Positions 32,601-44,631 of a stretch of 64,000 nucleotides of DNA are shown one piece after another. Where the stretch lies: contig CM059194.1 in assembly GCA_030323885.1 (NCBI GenBank), positions 8,728,963 to 8,792,962 of the forward strand. Direction: 5' to 3'. How positions within the stretch are numbered: the first letter of the stretch is position 1; every line of letters starts with the position of its first letter. The notes below the pieces were generated by a model. The model was not told the DNA's origin and ran no database searches. It saw only the letters and a program-made list of their open reading frames with translations. A program made the position numbers and the translations under genes. Origin of the DNA: Branchipolynoe longqiensis. Taxonomy: Eukaryota > Annelida > Polychaeta > Phyllodocida > Polynoidae.

Positions 32601-33848
32601 TCCTGCAGGTAATGATAGCCCTACGCTTCTACGCTAGTGGGAGTTTTCAGGATGTTTGGGGCGAGTTAGTGGGTGTTTCGCAGCCTACCGTTTCGCGGAC
32701 TATTCCCCGGGTGACAGCAGCGTTGGTGCAACAACTGCCCCACTCTATAAAGCTGCCCACTCAGGAGGAAGCGGAACAGACAAAAGCGAAAATATTCAAC
32801 ACGTACGGCTTCCCCAATGTGTTTGGATGCATAGACGGGACGCAGATTCGCATAGAGGCACCCGCTGGCTACGAACCCGAGTTTGTGAACAGGAAACACT
32901 TTCACTCGCTCAATGTGCAGGTAAATTTGCTCTTACACCGTTTTTTTCATTTATATCTGATAACCTTTCTGCGCATGTTGGGCTTTGCACATATCACCTG
33001 ATTTGGGCTACACTTTTTTGTCTCCTTGTAATAGGTGTCATGCCTCAGTATTGTTCAACCTAACCAATGTCCCCTAACTGCCATTTAAGGTGAGGAAAGC
33101 CTCATGTTCGCAAAAGCAGAGGCTGCTACTTATTTTTGCCCTGCTATCCCTTACTGTTATTCGCCGCTGTTACTATCTATGCAACATTTCATTTGTTACT
33201 GCATAGCTTAGTTTGAAAAGTGGGCTTCCCGACTGCGTGAGTTTGTGTTAGCTTTATTGTTATTGCACGTGGTGAGTTTGAGTTCCCCCTTATATATTTC
33301 AGGTGATATGTGATGGCGACCTGAGGTTCATCGACTGCATCGTAAAATGGCCGGGCAGCGTGCATGACGCGCGCATCCTTCGGGAATCAGCTCTCTTCGA
33401 GGCGTTTGAGAGCGCACAGAAACCAGTAAATGGTTTACTACTTGGTGATAGTGGTTACATGCAACGTGATTGGCTTTTCACTCCCTTCCTAAATCCAAAC
33501 TCACCACAACAGGAAGCCTACAATATCCATCATAAAGCAGCTAGGTCGATTGTCGAGAGATCGATCGGTGTCCTGAAGAGACGCTGGCACTGCCTGCGTC
33601 GGCTGCAACTGCAGCCGGCCAAGGCATGTAACGTTATCACGGTGTGTCTCATTCTGCACAACAGGGCGCGCATGCTCAATCTTGACGATCCTTCCGATTC
33701 TGAGTCGGAAGGAGAATCAGACAATGAAAATGAACCCCACGATAATGAGCCAGAGGCAAACCGTCCCAACAACTATCAACGATCAGAGCGGGTCCGATCA
33801 CAAGTGGGCAAGGCAGCGCGGCAGACAATTGTGAACAATTACTTTTGA
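26687..33848 (+). CDS. PIF/Harbinger DDE transposase of H2, apparently intact (3 exons)
   Basis: Exons 26687-26902, 32609-32920 and 33303-33848, all GT-AG and in phase 0, giving about 357 residues; HARBI1-type proteins are about 350. Exon 1 has the N-terminal RRFLERRN..FRFRRADIIAI region. Exon 2 has ALRFYASGSFQ, a helix-turn-helix-like VSQPTVSRTI and the first catalytic Asp in CIDGTQI. Exon 3 has the second Asp in GSVHDARIL, LLLGDSGY and the catalytic Glu in IVERSIGVLKRRWHCLR, with an acidic tail. All DDE residues are present and no stop interrupts it. The enzyme would cut and paste H2 and its MITEs, normally with a Myb-like partner. Oddity: intron 1 is 5.7 kb because H1 inserted there; without H1 it would be about 0.9 kb. 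Confidence 0.85.
27850..27919 (+). other. Possible orphan first exon of a Myb-like protein
   Basis: A short ORF from ATG at 27850 ends DNWDDE just before GTAGGTAAAG. It resembles the NWDDREVRLL start of the SANT-like domain in the H1 Myb-like gene on the other strand. No downstream partner exon is recognised, so it may be a remnant. Confidence 0.25.
28400..29633 (-). pseudogene. Harbinger DDE transposase of H1, broken
   Basis: Exon 29633-29487 (SSHWWREIVLATF..NFRMRRATFDNIV) joins in frame to an exon starting 28901 (VRVAVNLWLLATGWSFRSVG, then the first Asp in VIDGTHIPIV). An amber codon (28603-28601) interrupts a few residues later; family alignments have Tyr or a similar residue there. Reading on, KGYYSIVAQVM and a GRVHEARVL segment follow, so the second catalytic Asp is replaced by Glu. 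The region with the catalytic Glu is not recognisable. Clearly inactive, and the same stop is in the duplicate, so the loss predates the duplication. Confidence 0.8.
30287..32167 (-). CDS. Myb/SANT-like DNA-binding protein of H1, intact (4 exons)
   Basis: Exons 32167-31899, 31480-31395, 31170-30994 and 30696-30287 with consistent phases and GT-AG ends, about 313 residues. Exon 1 is a trihelix/Myb-SANT-like domain (DNWDDREVRLLIQLWSEAS, then CRSKIKSLTQSYRKVKDHKK). Exon 2 contains FRYYGEIHSILG. Exon 3 is very acidic (DDPEDVIVGAEEEVAADAEV). Exon 4 is basic then helical (KGKGKGKGKRSGKTGRFMEA; REDRREERREAR). In Harbinger transposons the Myb-like partner carries transposase into the nucleus and binds subterminal repeats, here probably the TTATATGAA palindromes. 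An upstream ATG at 32255 in another frame is unlikely to be used. Confidence 0.8.
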
Positions 33849-34007
33849 AAAAGCTGAGTGAACTTGTGAAATGCGGAAATTATGTAACTGCTCAAGTGAT
33901 AGCGATGTTTTTTTTGGTATGGTGGAGAAACTTATTACAAATTTAACGAGAACACATAAGTATGTAAACGATGTTGAACCTTGTTTATTAGAAACAATAT
34001 GTGGAGC

Positions 34008-35630
34008 CTATAGCTTATCCCCCTTCTCCCTCTCCAGTTTCTCCACTTCCAGCGTCTCCCTCCTCAAGCGCATATTCAGCAGTTGCCTATCTAGCCTCAG
34101 CTTCTCCTCGTCCCCCTCACGCTCCATTCGCTTGATTGTGAGTAGCTCCCGCCGGTATTTTAGAACGAGTATATCTCGCTCCAGCAGGCCCTTCGCCTCT
34201 GCTCGCTCACGTTCAGCTGCGTCGTGTTCGACGCGTGCAGTAAGTACGGTTGTCTTCGCGGCATTTTTCTTTGTGGTGCTGTCGAGGCACGCCATGAAAG
34301 CCTGCCTTTCCGCCACATGTGCTGGAAACTCTCTCTGTTGCCGACTCCTCGACCTGCCTCTGGCAGCGCGCGAGCGGGTGCTGCTTCCAGCGGAGGGAGG
34401 GCGTGCCACCTCCTCCGCTTCCGCCGTAAGCTGCACCGGATCCACCGGAGACCGTGTGAGGAGTGTTACATTGGCACCCACAGACATGTTGAAGGGCACA
34501 TCGAGGCCGACGCTCCCCGCTGACGCCTCCGTCATGGACGCACCCAATGGCGTTGATGTGAGCACAGGCCGGGTGAGTGCGCCCTCCGAGAAGGACGTGG
34601 AGGCTTGCGGGAAACTGTAGCTTGTTTCCTGTGCGGCCAGGGTCACGTTGTCGCACCACGGAAGTTCTAGATGTGCTGGGATGGCCTCCGCCGTGTTCGC
34701 CTCCGTCGTCCCAAGTGCCGCCGTCAGCGCTGAGACGCCGCTTGTCGTGGCCACGGGGCCGAGGTAGCTAACCGCATAGGAAGCTAGAAAAGAGAAGGGG
34801 TGACTAAATGATAAAGTGAACGTTTTCTGACTGCATAAGCCTAATAAGAAAGGTTGCACAAACTGCAACGTTAAATATGGAACCACGGTCTAATGAGGTT
34901 TTATTCCGAAAATAGCCGTTTTTGTAAGCAAACAACAATAAAGTCAGCGCATTTGTAACGAAAATGAAAGTCTGCAATCCACTCTCAGAATAATTATATT
35001 ATTTATCCCAGGTTTAAATTTGCTGCAAATTAATTTGACAAAAAAAATAGTTTTCCTTGAAGCCAAGAACGAGAACAAAAACGTTGAGTCTACAGCCTGT
35101 TTTAGATAGAATAGAAGCATTTTGGTTTTAAAGCACAATAGGGAAACAGCATTATAAGATCTCTTTTAATTATTAATAATCGTATATGTGACAGGTGCAT
35201 AATACTTTAGTAGAGAAGGCTATCTCAGAGGGCTAAATAGCAACTTACTTGCGACTCCTTGCAATAAATTTGTGTCGGCACCCATGATCTGTAGTATCGT
35301 CTCCTCGAACGGCAGGGGTGTATCGGGAGGACCGCCCCCCGTTTGCCCGGAACGCCGTTGACGCCCGAGGACATCAGCCTTCATGGCCTTCCATTTTTCC
35401 TTGACCTCCACGCGAGATCGCCTTGCGACCCCACAGGCGGTGACAGCCCCCGCCACCCGATCCCAGGCTTTTGTTTTTTCTTGCAAGGTTATTTTATTGC
35501 TGAAAGCTGAGAAAAGTAGCTTCCGGGCCAGCATAACTTCCTCCAGTAGCACTCTTATCTCATTGTCCCCATAATTGGCTTTGCGCAGCCTCTTGCTGGC
35601 AGACATTGAAGGCGTTTCCTGAGAGGACAT
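34008..35630 (-). CDS. Myb/SANT-like protein of H2, copy 1, intact (2 exons)
   Basis: Exons 35630-35249 and 34783-34008, GT-AG, in phase, about 385 residues. The N-terminal domain (KANYGDNEIRVLLEEVMLAR; AWDRVAGAVTACG; RVEVKEKWKAMKADVLGRQR) is a Myb/SANT-like fold of the Myb_DNA-bind_5 kind. The C-terminal half is S/T/A-rich, then a long charged helix (RRELLTIKRMEREGDEEKLR; RRETLEVEKLEREKGDKL), probably a coiled coil. It converges on the H2 transposase, its expected partner. No damage seen. The C-terminal helix ORFs on the opposite strand are shadows. Confidence 0.85.
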
Positions 35631-36089
35631 AGCGAAGTAGCCTGTGTGCTCTCTCTAAAATTGTGTCTGTCGGTAAGATTAGATATACGAGTAAAGTTTA
35701 TTGAATAATGACGTATTGTTTTCATTACTTCCCTAATGTTTAAGGTGATGACGGATATAAATGGGACTGAGATTAGGCAAGTGCATAAAAGATAAATAAT
35801 GTAATGTAAATGATTAGAAGTGAGGTTGAATAAAACTTTGTTGACATTCAGTATTATTTTTTGTTTTCAACAAAAAACAGTCATGCGTTATAAGCCGTGT
35901 AATGAAATGTATGTAATGTTTGTAGACCACAACATTAACGTAAGATATGCTACATTTTCCCACCCAAAAAAACACAACGAAGGTGGCGTATGGCTAATAT
36001 GGTAACTTTCAGCATGCATAAGTATGGAAATTAACGTAGAATGTATGTCACATGTTATAATAACTTTATGAAGAATGCTCTGTCAACTT

Positions 36090-36275
36090 AAGCAGTGTTT
36101 AGAGGGGGAAGTTAAGTCGCTTCATATAAATCGCCTTTCCTAGTTCGCCTCAGATTCCCCGTGTAAAAGCAAATATGAGGCGGATTAGGGCTGATTAGCT
36201 TCATATGACACTAATTCGCTTCATATAAATCGCTTTGTCTTATTCGCTTTACAATTGGCCGTGTAAACGGGCTAT
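36090..36275. mobile_element. Short Harbinger-type MITE inside H2
   Basis: The left end TTAAGCAGTGTTTAGAGGGG (ACAGGGG in copy 2 at 58915) and the right end GGCCGTGTAAACGGGCT are imperfect inverted repeats around CGCTTCATATAAATCGC palindromes. This is the same style as H1 and the MITE at 13176. The target duplication is unclear. Confidence 0.55.
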
Positions 36276-37691
36276 AGTGCCAATTTCGCGTGCATGCATT
36301 CAACGTCACCGGCACATAAGCAAAGCATTGTTGACAAAATGAAAACTGTACCTGCAGTTGGTCTGTTTTGCTTCTTTCGAGTAGTTGGCAGGCGCCGATT
36401 TTTTGGGCCGTTGTGCGGAAAATGGTATAGGGAGAAGTTGGATTAGTCAGATCGTGAATAGAGCGTTATTGTGGTGTGAATAGGGTGGGAATAGGTGTGA
36501 GTCGCTGGGCCTTTGTTGTCGGTGTGAGCAGTTGGAGCAAAAGCGAAAGTACCCGGCCGCTTTCAGCTAGCACACATGGGTTGTCGCCGGGTACCAGCCG
36601 AAAGGGATTCCCCCATATCTATAAATAGGCGTAGGGTTAACTAACTCGGCCGCGCTGTGTGCTCATGAATACCCCGTGACACAGCTGGAACACCGGAGTT
36701 ACCTAACCCGAACCCGACAATTAACACGGGAGAGATAAGTAATTCGTCATGAATACGGGCCCAGGAAACCCAATAACAGAGAAAGGGTCCACAGCGACGA
36801 AAGGATGAAAAACGAGTTCCCACTGGGTAATATCGAGCATACCCTTGCAGGATGAGTTTCCCATTCATTAAGTAGTGGTATTGTGTGATTTAAACAGAAA
36901 TCAATGTAGATCAATTTCAAATATATTTCAAACAATTTAATCTGTGCAAAAGATACATAAATATGTGAAAATATCTGAACAATAAACTAGTAAAATAATA
37001 TTTTACTACACTGCTAGCTTTGTGGAGGTCTAGCATGGTCCCCTGGCATTTATTTGCTCATGCAGAGGCATACAAGTTTTCATCTATCATCGCTCAGTTT
37101 CCAACCTGGTCCCCTAGCCTTTGTACCGGAAACAAGTTTAAACGAGCTCAAACGAGTTCAAACGTGGCTGGTTGGGTGGCTCCGTAGAGCGCTGAATATG
37201 CCTTATGAAAAAACCGTCACTTGCCATCCTGAGCTGCTGCGACGCCGTCAACGATCTTGATACTTCTATGGATCTTACAGTCCCCTGGCCTTTATTCACA
37301 GATGTCACCACTGTGGCCATTCTAAAAGGCCAGGTAAAGAGTTACGGCAATGTCCTGGTATTATCACTCAGTTTCAGGATCGACAAAACAACAATGGTAC
37401 TTGTTTACACGGCTTATGCATTTCATCAAATCTTTACTATTCTCTTTTATACTCTCCCAATGCTTTTACAGCAGCAGTGGCCGAGGCCCACATACGTTCC
37501 TCTACTTTGGAATACTGGATGCCATTCTCGGCACAAGGCCCAAAGCTCTTCCTCTCCGGTGCCTCGACAGCGACCGCATCTCCTTGGACGGAGGTCACAT
37601 TCTTGCTTGAATCGTTTCGCATGAAACGCCCTTATTACATCGATTTAGCCTGGCCGGACAATTTAAACTACGGAAAAAATTAAACCTTTCA

Positions 37692-38925
37692 CATTCGCCT
37701 TGCCAGACAGTTACAAGAGCGACAAATAGTACACGTCACCTCATGTTGCGCCTGAACCCTCCAAATAGACGAGTTCGCCAACACACGCGCCTCGTGGACC
37801 CTTCCTGGCCAGCCAGCAGCAATGTTCAATGCTTGATACTGATGATCACACATCACTTGCGCCACAATTGAGTAATAACCTTTGCCATTATGCTACTCGG
37901 TTTGTTCGTTGTGGGGGGCCACGATGGGGATGTGCGTTCCATCTATCACGCCTGCACAATTCGGGAAGCCAAACCGTCTTGCAAACCCCTCTGTCATCTC
38001 GGGGAAGCGCGCAGGACTGGCCAGTTTGATATACTGCGGCAGCAGGACACGCACGCTGGCGGCGCAGATGTCGTGGAATATCACGCAGCAGGTGCACTTT
38101 GCTAGGCCAAACCGATGGCCCACGCTGCGGAAACTCCAGCCTGTTGCCAGCAACCATAGGTTCACTGCCACACGCACATCCACCGTAACGCACCTGAAAA
38201 TGGTGAAAATCCAAAAAAAAAGATATACTACAAACAATGATTGATATGAGTCGATTTAAGTGAGTCTATTTATATGAATCGATTTATATGAAACGCATTT
38301 TGTGAAACGATTTATCTAAAACGATTCAGCCCGTATGCGCCTCGCCTAGCATTGGCCAAACATTACAGAAGGCTAGAAAAGCATTCACTCGAAATGGGTC
38401 CCAAACAAGGCAAGTTATAATAGCCGATTTATATGAAGCTATTTATGTAAAAAGGAGAATGTGCCACTATTAAGCCCGAATGCGCCTCGCCTAGCGTTGC
38501 CCAAATGGTACACAAGGCTAGATAAGCGGACGCGATATTGGTCACACCCAATGCTAATTATATGAGCCGATTTATATGAAGCGATTTATTTAAAGCGAAT
38601 ATTGTGAAACGATTGAGCCCTATTCCGCCTCGCTTAGCGGTGCGCAAACGGTACAGAAGGCTAGATAAGCATTTAACCTCGACCACACGCAGCTGAGTCT
38701 AGATAACCCGACAAATAATAGGCTTTTAATATTATCGAAGGGCACAATGTTGTTTTATACCCTCCAATATCACCGTACCTCCTCATCTTGGTGTCGACTC
38801 GCTGTATGTGATTGCGCAATTGAGCGACAATGTTGTCAAATGTGGCCCTCCGCATACGGAAATTTTCGACCCATTGTTGATCGGCAAACGTAGCGAGAAC
38901 GATTTCCCGCCACCAATGAGACGAC
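37692..38925 (-). pseudogene. H1 DDE transposase pseudogene, copy 2
   Basis: Offset duplicate of 28400-29633 with the same amber codon (37895-37893) and the same Asp-to-Glu change. Nearly identical at base level. Its H1 context is cut by the LTR element 0.6 kb upstream on this strand. Confidence 0.8.
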
Positions 38926-39543
38926 CTACAAAAGTATTGAGGGGGGAGGACATGTAGATACACCGACAACATCATGACAACTTATTTTTCAGAAAGCTGG
39001 GTTTATATAAAGCGGCGAAAACTTACCCGTATGCTTGAGGACCAAGGAACCACTAACATATTTGCTGTAGTTTTGGGATCAGGAACATCGGTTTATATAA
39101 ATCGCGTTACATAAATCGCCCTAACTTATAATATAGAAATACGCCACTTTTAGGTGAACAGGTGCATTCTAAAGAAACTGGTTATTTTCGTCAATTCAGC
39201 TCTAAAGGGAAGCCCGTACTGATTAAAGGCCAACAATAATAACAATTGAGCAATGCAAAGTAATCCACTAGATAAGGCGGCTTAGTTGAGTCGGACTAGA
39301 TGATGCGAATTACAACTAAACATGGTGGATGTTTCAACTATCGCCTTTCCCTAACTGAATGTATTCGTAAAAACAAATGCAACAAATCTTTAAGATTGGG
39401 AACTACTATAACAATTTATTACAGTAGGATAGTTGAATGAACCAGTAAACATGATGTGGTGGAAAATTGTGTTGATTAGAAACAAATATGTGAATTAAAT
39501 GTTTGTGCTACAGTGTTAAAATAATATGATAATAAGATACTAT

Positions 39544-39881
39544 TGTAATGGCCCACGGCCCTCCGACTCACCCTTTCTCTCACGAAAGAACACCAAGATT
39601 CAATTCAGTGTACGCTTCACCTGGTTTATTGAAACCTCTGCTCTCCGCGGTGTCAGTAGTTGTCTGACCCGCCCCCTGACTCGCCAGATCCCACATCGAC
39701 TCTATAGGTGTGTGTGGGGGGGTGGTTCAACCACACGCAGTAGAGGTCAGCCCGGCTAGGGTCTGACCGGTGGTGACCCGTGCCGCCACCTACGCAGTGT
39801 AATGGTACTGCCCAGTGGGCGTCCGTAGTCTCGCGCTGCTCTATACCGCGTGATAGTAGAGCACATGTTCAGACTACAACA
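39544..39881 (-). repeat. 3' LTR (element orientation), 338 bp
   Basis: Aligned by eye to 53112-53444 there are about 10 substitutions and 5 small indels, the indels clustered at 39790-39845. On the element strand it starts TGTTGTAGTCTG and ends CCATTACA. Confidence 0.95.
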
Positions 39882-41517
39882 CTGACTGGCCCCCCCTAAG
39901 TCTCACCGGTATGCAGAGTTTGCCAACCGATGAGATCGAGAAATGATAGAAGTCAACATGAGAACCAACTTGAAAGGGAGAGAAGCCTTACAAAGCTATG
40001 TATGTATCCTTTTGCGCAATTCCTAGACCCGCCTGCAGCGAAATAGCGATATCAATCTAGCTAGCTGCAAGGCAAACATGTCATCAGTCTAGGTGAAGAA
40101 AGAGTCTTTAAATGAGTCGCACAAAGACGACCTCTCCCAGCCTCTATGTAGTTGGTGTATAGAATGTTTTTTGCTGGGAGAGAATTCATACCCCACAAGT
40201 GGAACCCCCTCAACAGAAGGAAGCAAGGAACTACTCAGTCCGCCCCCCTGCCGCCCCCCATCTCAGAAGAACCGTTAGCGGGGCGCTCCTCCTTCTACGC
40301 GGAGCGGCTCCTCTTGGAGCTTCCTCAGCCCGTCCTCCTTGTGCCCGCGTCGTCTGGCCAGTAGATCACAGACGGTATTACACCGCGGACACGCCACGTC
40401 ACCGCACCCAGGACCCGTCACGCTCGGTGACCCGCTCCGGTGCAGAGTGCATGAAAGTAGAAGGGCGGTGTTACTTATAACAATTGAGAAAGTCTCCGCA
40501 GATACAACGTTCAGGAATGCAATACATTTCATAAGAAGCAATGGGCGCCAGCAAGAACCCGGCCTCCTACAAAGAAATTACACCCCATGTGCATCCTCCC
40601 CTGGTATAACAGGAGCCGACGCACACGCTGTCAATCATGTTCTGCCGGAAGCGCTTACAATAGTAGTAATTTAAAATAAAGAATGCAGCATAAAATAAGA
40701 GCCAGGGCGACACTGCATAGGAAAATTCTTAGTGTAAAATGGACAGTGTCTACCCACCAACTCCCACACCATCGACCACCTCGTTCCACTAAATAAATTT
40801 AGAATATAATATTTCCTAATAGTGTGGAACAAGGAAGTCAAGAACGGGGTGAAAGTCGAGGAATATTTTTTTGTAAATAATTTAGTATATATATATATAT
40901 AAAAAAAATTATTCCGACCCCTACTGCAGAAAAATAGGCAGAACACAAGAAGCTAGATCCTCCAATCGGGAGAAAGCTAAGCTCTTCACCATAACATACA
41001 TCATAAACAACCGTACTGCCAAAGAAAAATAATATTGGAATAGAGCAGTACGATATGCTAAATACATTATGGCTATCAATGTAAAAATAGCACCGTAGTA
41101 CTAGAAAAAGGTATATACAATGCTATATTAGCAACAATACACATATATATACAAGGCGGTAGCCACCTCCTTAACGGAGATGAACATATCAGAAAAAAAA
41201 TTATTTTATATAATATTAATGTATATATTTATATAAAAAAAACAATAACCGCCACAGGGGTGCTGGTCTTTCAATAACCCCTGACGTGGAACCCGAAATC
41301 CCTCGGACAGGGTAGCGCCGATCACCTGCGCGAGCAGTCAACCACCACTCAACCTAACTGCCACCTGTCATCCGAGAAACCACGATACCCAGAATCCCTC
41401 GGACAGAGGAGAGCGACACCTAACTGTACCAACAGTTAGACATCGTCCACCACCCTGTCACCTGTCATCTGAATTTTGACGTGACGTCCAAATCAACCAG
41501 ACAGGACAGAACGACGA
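39882..41517 (-). other. Non-coding 3' region of the retrotransposon
   Basis: Lies between the extra ORF and the 3' LTR. It contains AT-rich stretches (TA repeats at 40885-40905) and short direct repeats with CCCTCGGACAG and CCACCTGTCATC at 41290-41520. No gene seen. The polypurine tract is at its LTR edge. Confidence 0.6.
39890..39897 (-). promoter_or_regulatory. Polypurine tract AGGGGGGG
   Basis: Eight purines on the element strand, eight bases before the 3' LTR start. This is the expected primer for plus-strand synthesis in LTR elements. Confidence 0.6.
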
Positions 41518-44500
41518 CTAATCGCCGTCCACCTTCCCGTCACCTGTCATCTGAACGTCGCCGTCAGCGTCAGCAGGCGCCCTTGCCGCCCGCGCCAGCA
41601 GCGCCCGATGTGCCGTAGCAGCATCAGCCACCAAGCTAGCCGGCAGGCCGTGCAGCCTGTCCTCGACGCTAAAGCCGGAAAGGTCCAAAGTTCGCAATGA
41701 ACCATCCCAACTGCGGAAGTCCGAGTGAAACGCGGCAGAAAAAGTCATGTCGATATCGTCGATGACTGATGCCTGCCGCGCTCTCTGCTCGCGTGATACT
41801 ACCAACTTCCGCTCGACAATTTTCTTGTCTTCCACGACATTGTCGAAGTCAGTACCACGCCTTCCCTCAGCCTGACGCGTCAACTTCCTGAGTCTGAGCG
41901 ACGACCGCATCAAAGCCCCCAATGAAGGCTTTGACCAGGCCGTCGACCGACTCCGAAATCCTGGCCGTAACGTCCACACGGTTGGCCTCACAGAGACGCT
42001 CCGTGATACCGTCCAACGCCAGGGCGACACCGTGATCAACCAGCGGGGCCGCAGCCACCACCGGTCGCACAGGTATCAACCCCGGAGACGAACTAATCAC
42101 AGAAGCAGTCGCCGCTGGTTTCACAACCGAGCTTGCAGACGGCGTCCCAGCCAACTGAGAGGCAGATCCCGCAGCCGCCGACACGCGTCGCCGCGGAACC
42201 TGACCCAGGGACACCGGTTGCGACACCGATGCCACTGTCACCGTCGCTACAGTCGGCGGAGCCCGTGCCACCACCGCACTGAGAGTGTCGGGTGTCGGCT
42301 CGGTAGCTACCTTCCGACGCTTCCGACGGCGCACCGCCCTCGACCCCAACCCCTCCGGATTGATATTGACGACTGGCAACTCCGGCCAGTCTCTCAACCC
42401 CTGCTGGGCAGCAGATGGAGGAGGTGGAGGCGGCGGTGGAGGAGGCGAAGCTGATCTGTCCGACCCCTGATTCCGCTGCAGCTCAATGGCAGAGCCATCG
42501 CGCAACGGAACCAGGGATGAGGACCTCTTACCTCTCCCCTTGCCTTTCCCCTGGACGGACCTAGAACCCCGCCCAGAGCTCGAAGAGGCCACAGGAGCTG
42601 CTCGCCCCCGCTGGTCCCTCCTCACGGCAACAGCACCACGACCCCTGCCCCGTGTCGCCGAAGATGGGCCGCGACCGGTATAAAACCGTTCACGACGCAC
42701 CTCCGCCGACCCAGGAACATATATAAACAGGGCAATCAACCTGTGCTGCCTAGGCAGCACCAGGGTTTCCCTGCTGTAATGGAAGTCGGTGCGCTGCTTC
42801 ATCGTGAAGTCAACCGCCCTCTTCGACATGACCTGAGGCTCCCACAGGATGCTACTCAGCCCCTTCACGACGTCCATCGCCATACGTCCGTGGCCCACTG
42901 TCAGATGCTTGATCATCTCACCACGGCGAGCAGTCGAGAAGTACTGCCCAGTCGCCTTAAGCGTTGGACAGCCCTCCGACCCACTCGCCACGTTGAATGG
43001 TCGGGTGCACCTCCACAGAGGAGCGGTGTGAAGGTGGCTCTCGCAAATATGCCGAGCCAACGACCCCCACCGCAGAAACAATTTTGGGGTCCGTCTACGT
43101 CCCACCGGGTTAAGCTCACAGAACATACAAGTCTGTCCCGGGCGAAACACACGGCGAACGTATCCCAGACACGCCAACTCTTGTCTCGTGTAGCCCTCCC
43201 CAACCGTCGGATCTGTCAAACCCCCAAATATGTGGCATAGATGGAGGTTAAACCAGTCCAACGGGATCCGGGAATGACCTTCGGGCTCGACCCAGCCCTC
43301 GTCATCGGAGACATCATAATCTCCGGCTAGACCTTCAGGCCGAACCAACCGACAACGACCCTCCTCCCAGACCATGTAGTCCCTCACACTACATGGCACA
43401 CGTTCATGAGGGTCATTCCACAGTCGCGACAAAGTAGACTCAGTCAATCCAGCCACGTTCCCCGAAAGGAACCGCGCCAGCTTAACCGGTCCACCCCCCC
43501 GCGACCGTACAATCCACTCAGACGACGGAGTCGGATCGTCAGCGATCGCATAGCCGAGCTCGACAGCGAAGCTCCTCTCGGTAGCCCAACGTAAAAGCCG
43601 CTGAGCCATCCGACCCGGTCTCCGATCCTCCCCCCCCTGTCCCTGGTCAGAACAGCGAGCGACGGATACCACCGGACGTGTAGTCCCCTTACTACCACCG
43701 CCAGGAGCCTCCTCCACATCTACTGGCGTCGTTCGTTTCGTCCCATCGCTATTATGATAGCGATAGTCGAACGACCCATACGACACTTTCTCCGGAGGGA
43801 TCGATGCCACAGAGGACACCGACACAACCTCCGAACGAGGACTAGTATCACGCTGTACAGAGGCTTTAGCCCGCTCCACAGCCGTCCTCACCTGCGCTTC
43901 TGTCAACGCACCGGACTCACGAGAGGGGGCAGGAGGCCGAAGCAACTCACCGCCCACAACCGGGTAGACTCGACAGAGTCGACGTCCATCCGCTGCACAG
44001 AACCTCCCCCTACTGACCGTCCCTCGTCTTGAGGTGCCGGTGCCAGACTCCCTAAGGTTCTAGCACCTACATCCTCAGAGCTCGTGGACGGTAACATAGG
44101 GGGTCGGACAGCTTTAGTCGGCAGTACCACCTGGCAAGAACCCGATGAACTGCCGCTAAGAGGCTGCGCCATCCTCATGCCAGCTGGGCTGAGCGAGAAC
44201 GGATCCGTGCGGGACGAGCAAACCGACTCCCTCAACGCCGTCTGACCGAGCTGCCACTCCCGAAAGCGCGCCAACTCGTCAGCATTTACCACAGTCCCTG
44301 CATCAACACTCACCGCAGCTACGCATGGACCGGTGGGCACCTCAGGGGAACGTAGCGACAGGCTAGCTACTCCAGGAGGAGAAACCAGCGCTGCCGCCGT
44401 AATCCGCTGAGGGCCTCTGACCACGGCCAACACGGGCGACAATAGGGGACTAGACAGCCGCGGGGAGACTGCATCAGCAATCTCCCTACCGCCTAAAGGC

Positions 44501-44631
44501 CTAATGGTCCCTATGCATGATAAACCTGTCGCCTCACCCCCCTCGGCCTCATTGAAGAGTAAACCGAGAGAGTCTACGGCCTCAGCTCCCCCTAATGGAG
44601 TGCTGGGCGAATCTAGAATATCGTCCGACAT
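41518..44631 (-). CDS. Extra ORF downstream of integrase with two C2H2-like zinc modules
   Basis: Main ORF 43957-41867 (696 codons). An upstream in-sense ORF from an ATG at 44631 overlaps it (to 43903) in another frame, and a downstream ORF continues to 41518. They may be one protein joined by splicing or split by indels: GTGAGT near the first overlap could be a donor. Residues 277-310 hold C-X2-C-X22-H-X4-H and residues 317-356 hold C-X12-C-X20-H-X4-H. The remainder is basic and low-complexity (RGRGRGAVAVRRDQRGR; GKGKGRGKR; a run of prolines; RRRKRRK). I see no signal peptide, transmembrane segment or other envelope feature, so this is not an env-like gene. The position is that of env or accessory ORFs. 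Function unknown; nucleic-acid binding is a reasonable guess. Confidence 0.6.

Larger units (their letters stand above)
26511..36762 (+). mobile_element. PIF/Harbinger element H2, copy 1 (with H1 nested inside)
   Basis: Termini: left GGGGCCGTATTCATAA, right (reversed) GGGCCCGTATTCATGA, with a second GTATTCAT inward on each side. It encodes a plus-strand DDE transposase and a minus-strand Myb/SANT-like protein converging on it, the classic two-gene Harbinger layout. A 4.8-kb second Harbinger sits in the transposase's first intron. A further roughly 185-bp palindromic MITE-like insert lies at about 36090-36275. I could not settle the 3-bp target duplication. Confidence 0.8.
28091..37382. repeat. 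Tandem duplication unit, copy 1 (9.3 kb)
   Basis: Sequence from about 28091 restarts at about 37383 with offset 9292. Copy 2 matches onward to 60199 after removing the LTR element and a roughly 385-bp deletion. Coding stretches differ by only about 0.4% by eye. At the breakpoints the left flank (aatgTCGacaa), right flank (aggaTCGgcaa) and junction (aggaTCGacaa) share TCG. Confidence 0.9.

Noticed and set aside
33871..34620. 249-codon plus-strand ORF over the H2 Myb-like gene
   Set aside because: Antisense shadow of the charged C-terminal helix; the minus-strand frame has a matching spliced exon and a recognisable domain.
41518..44631. Retroviral-type envelope gene
   Set aside because: The ORF is in the env position but has no signal peptide, membrane segment or envelope motif; it carries zinc modules and basic low-complexity sequence instead.
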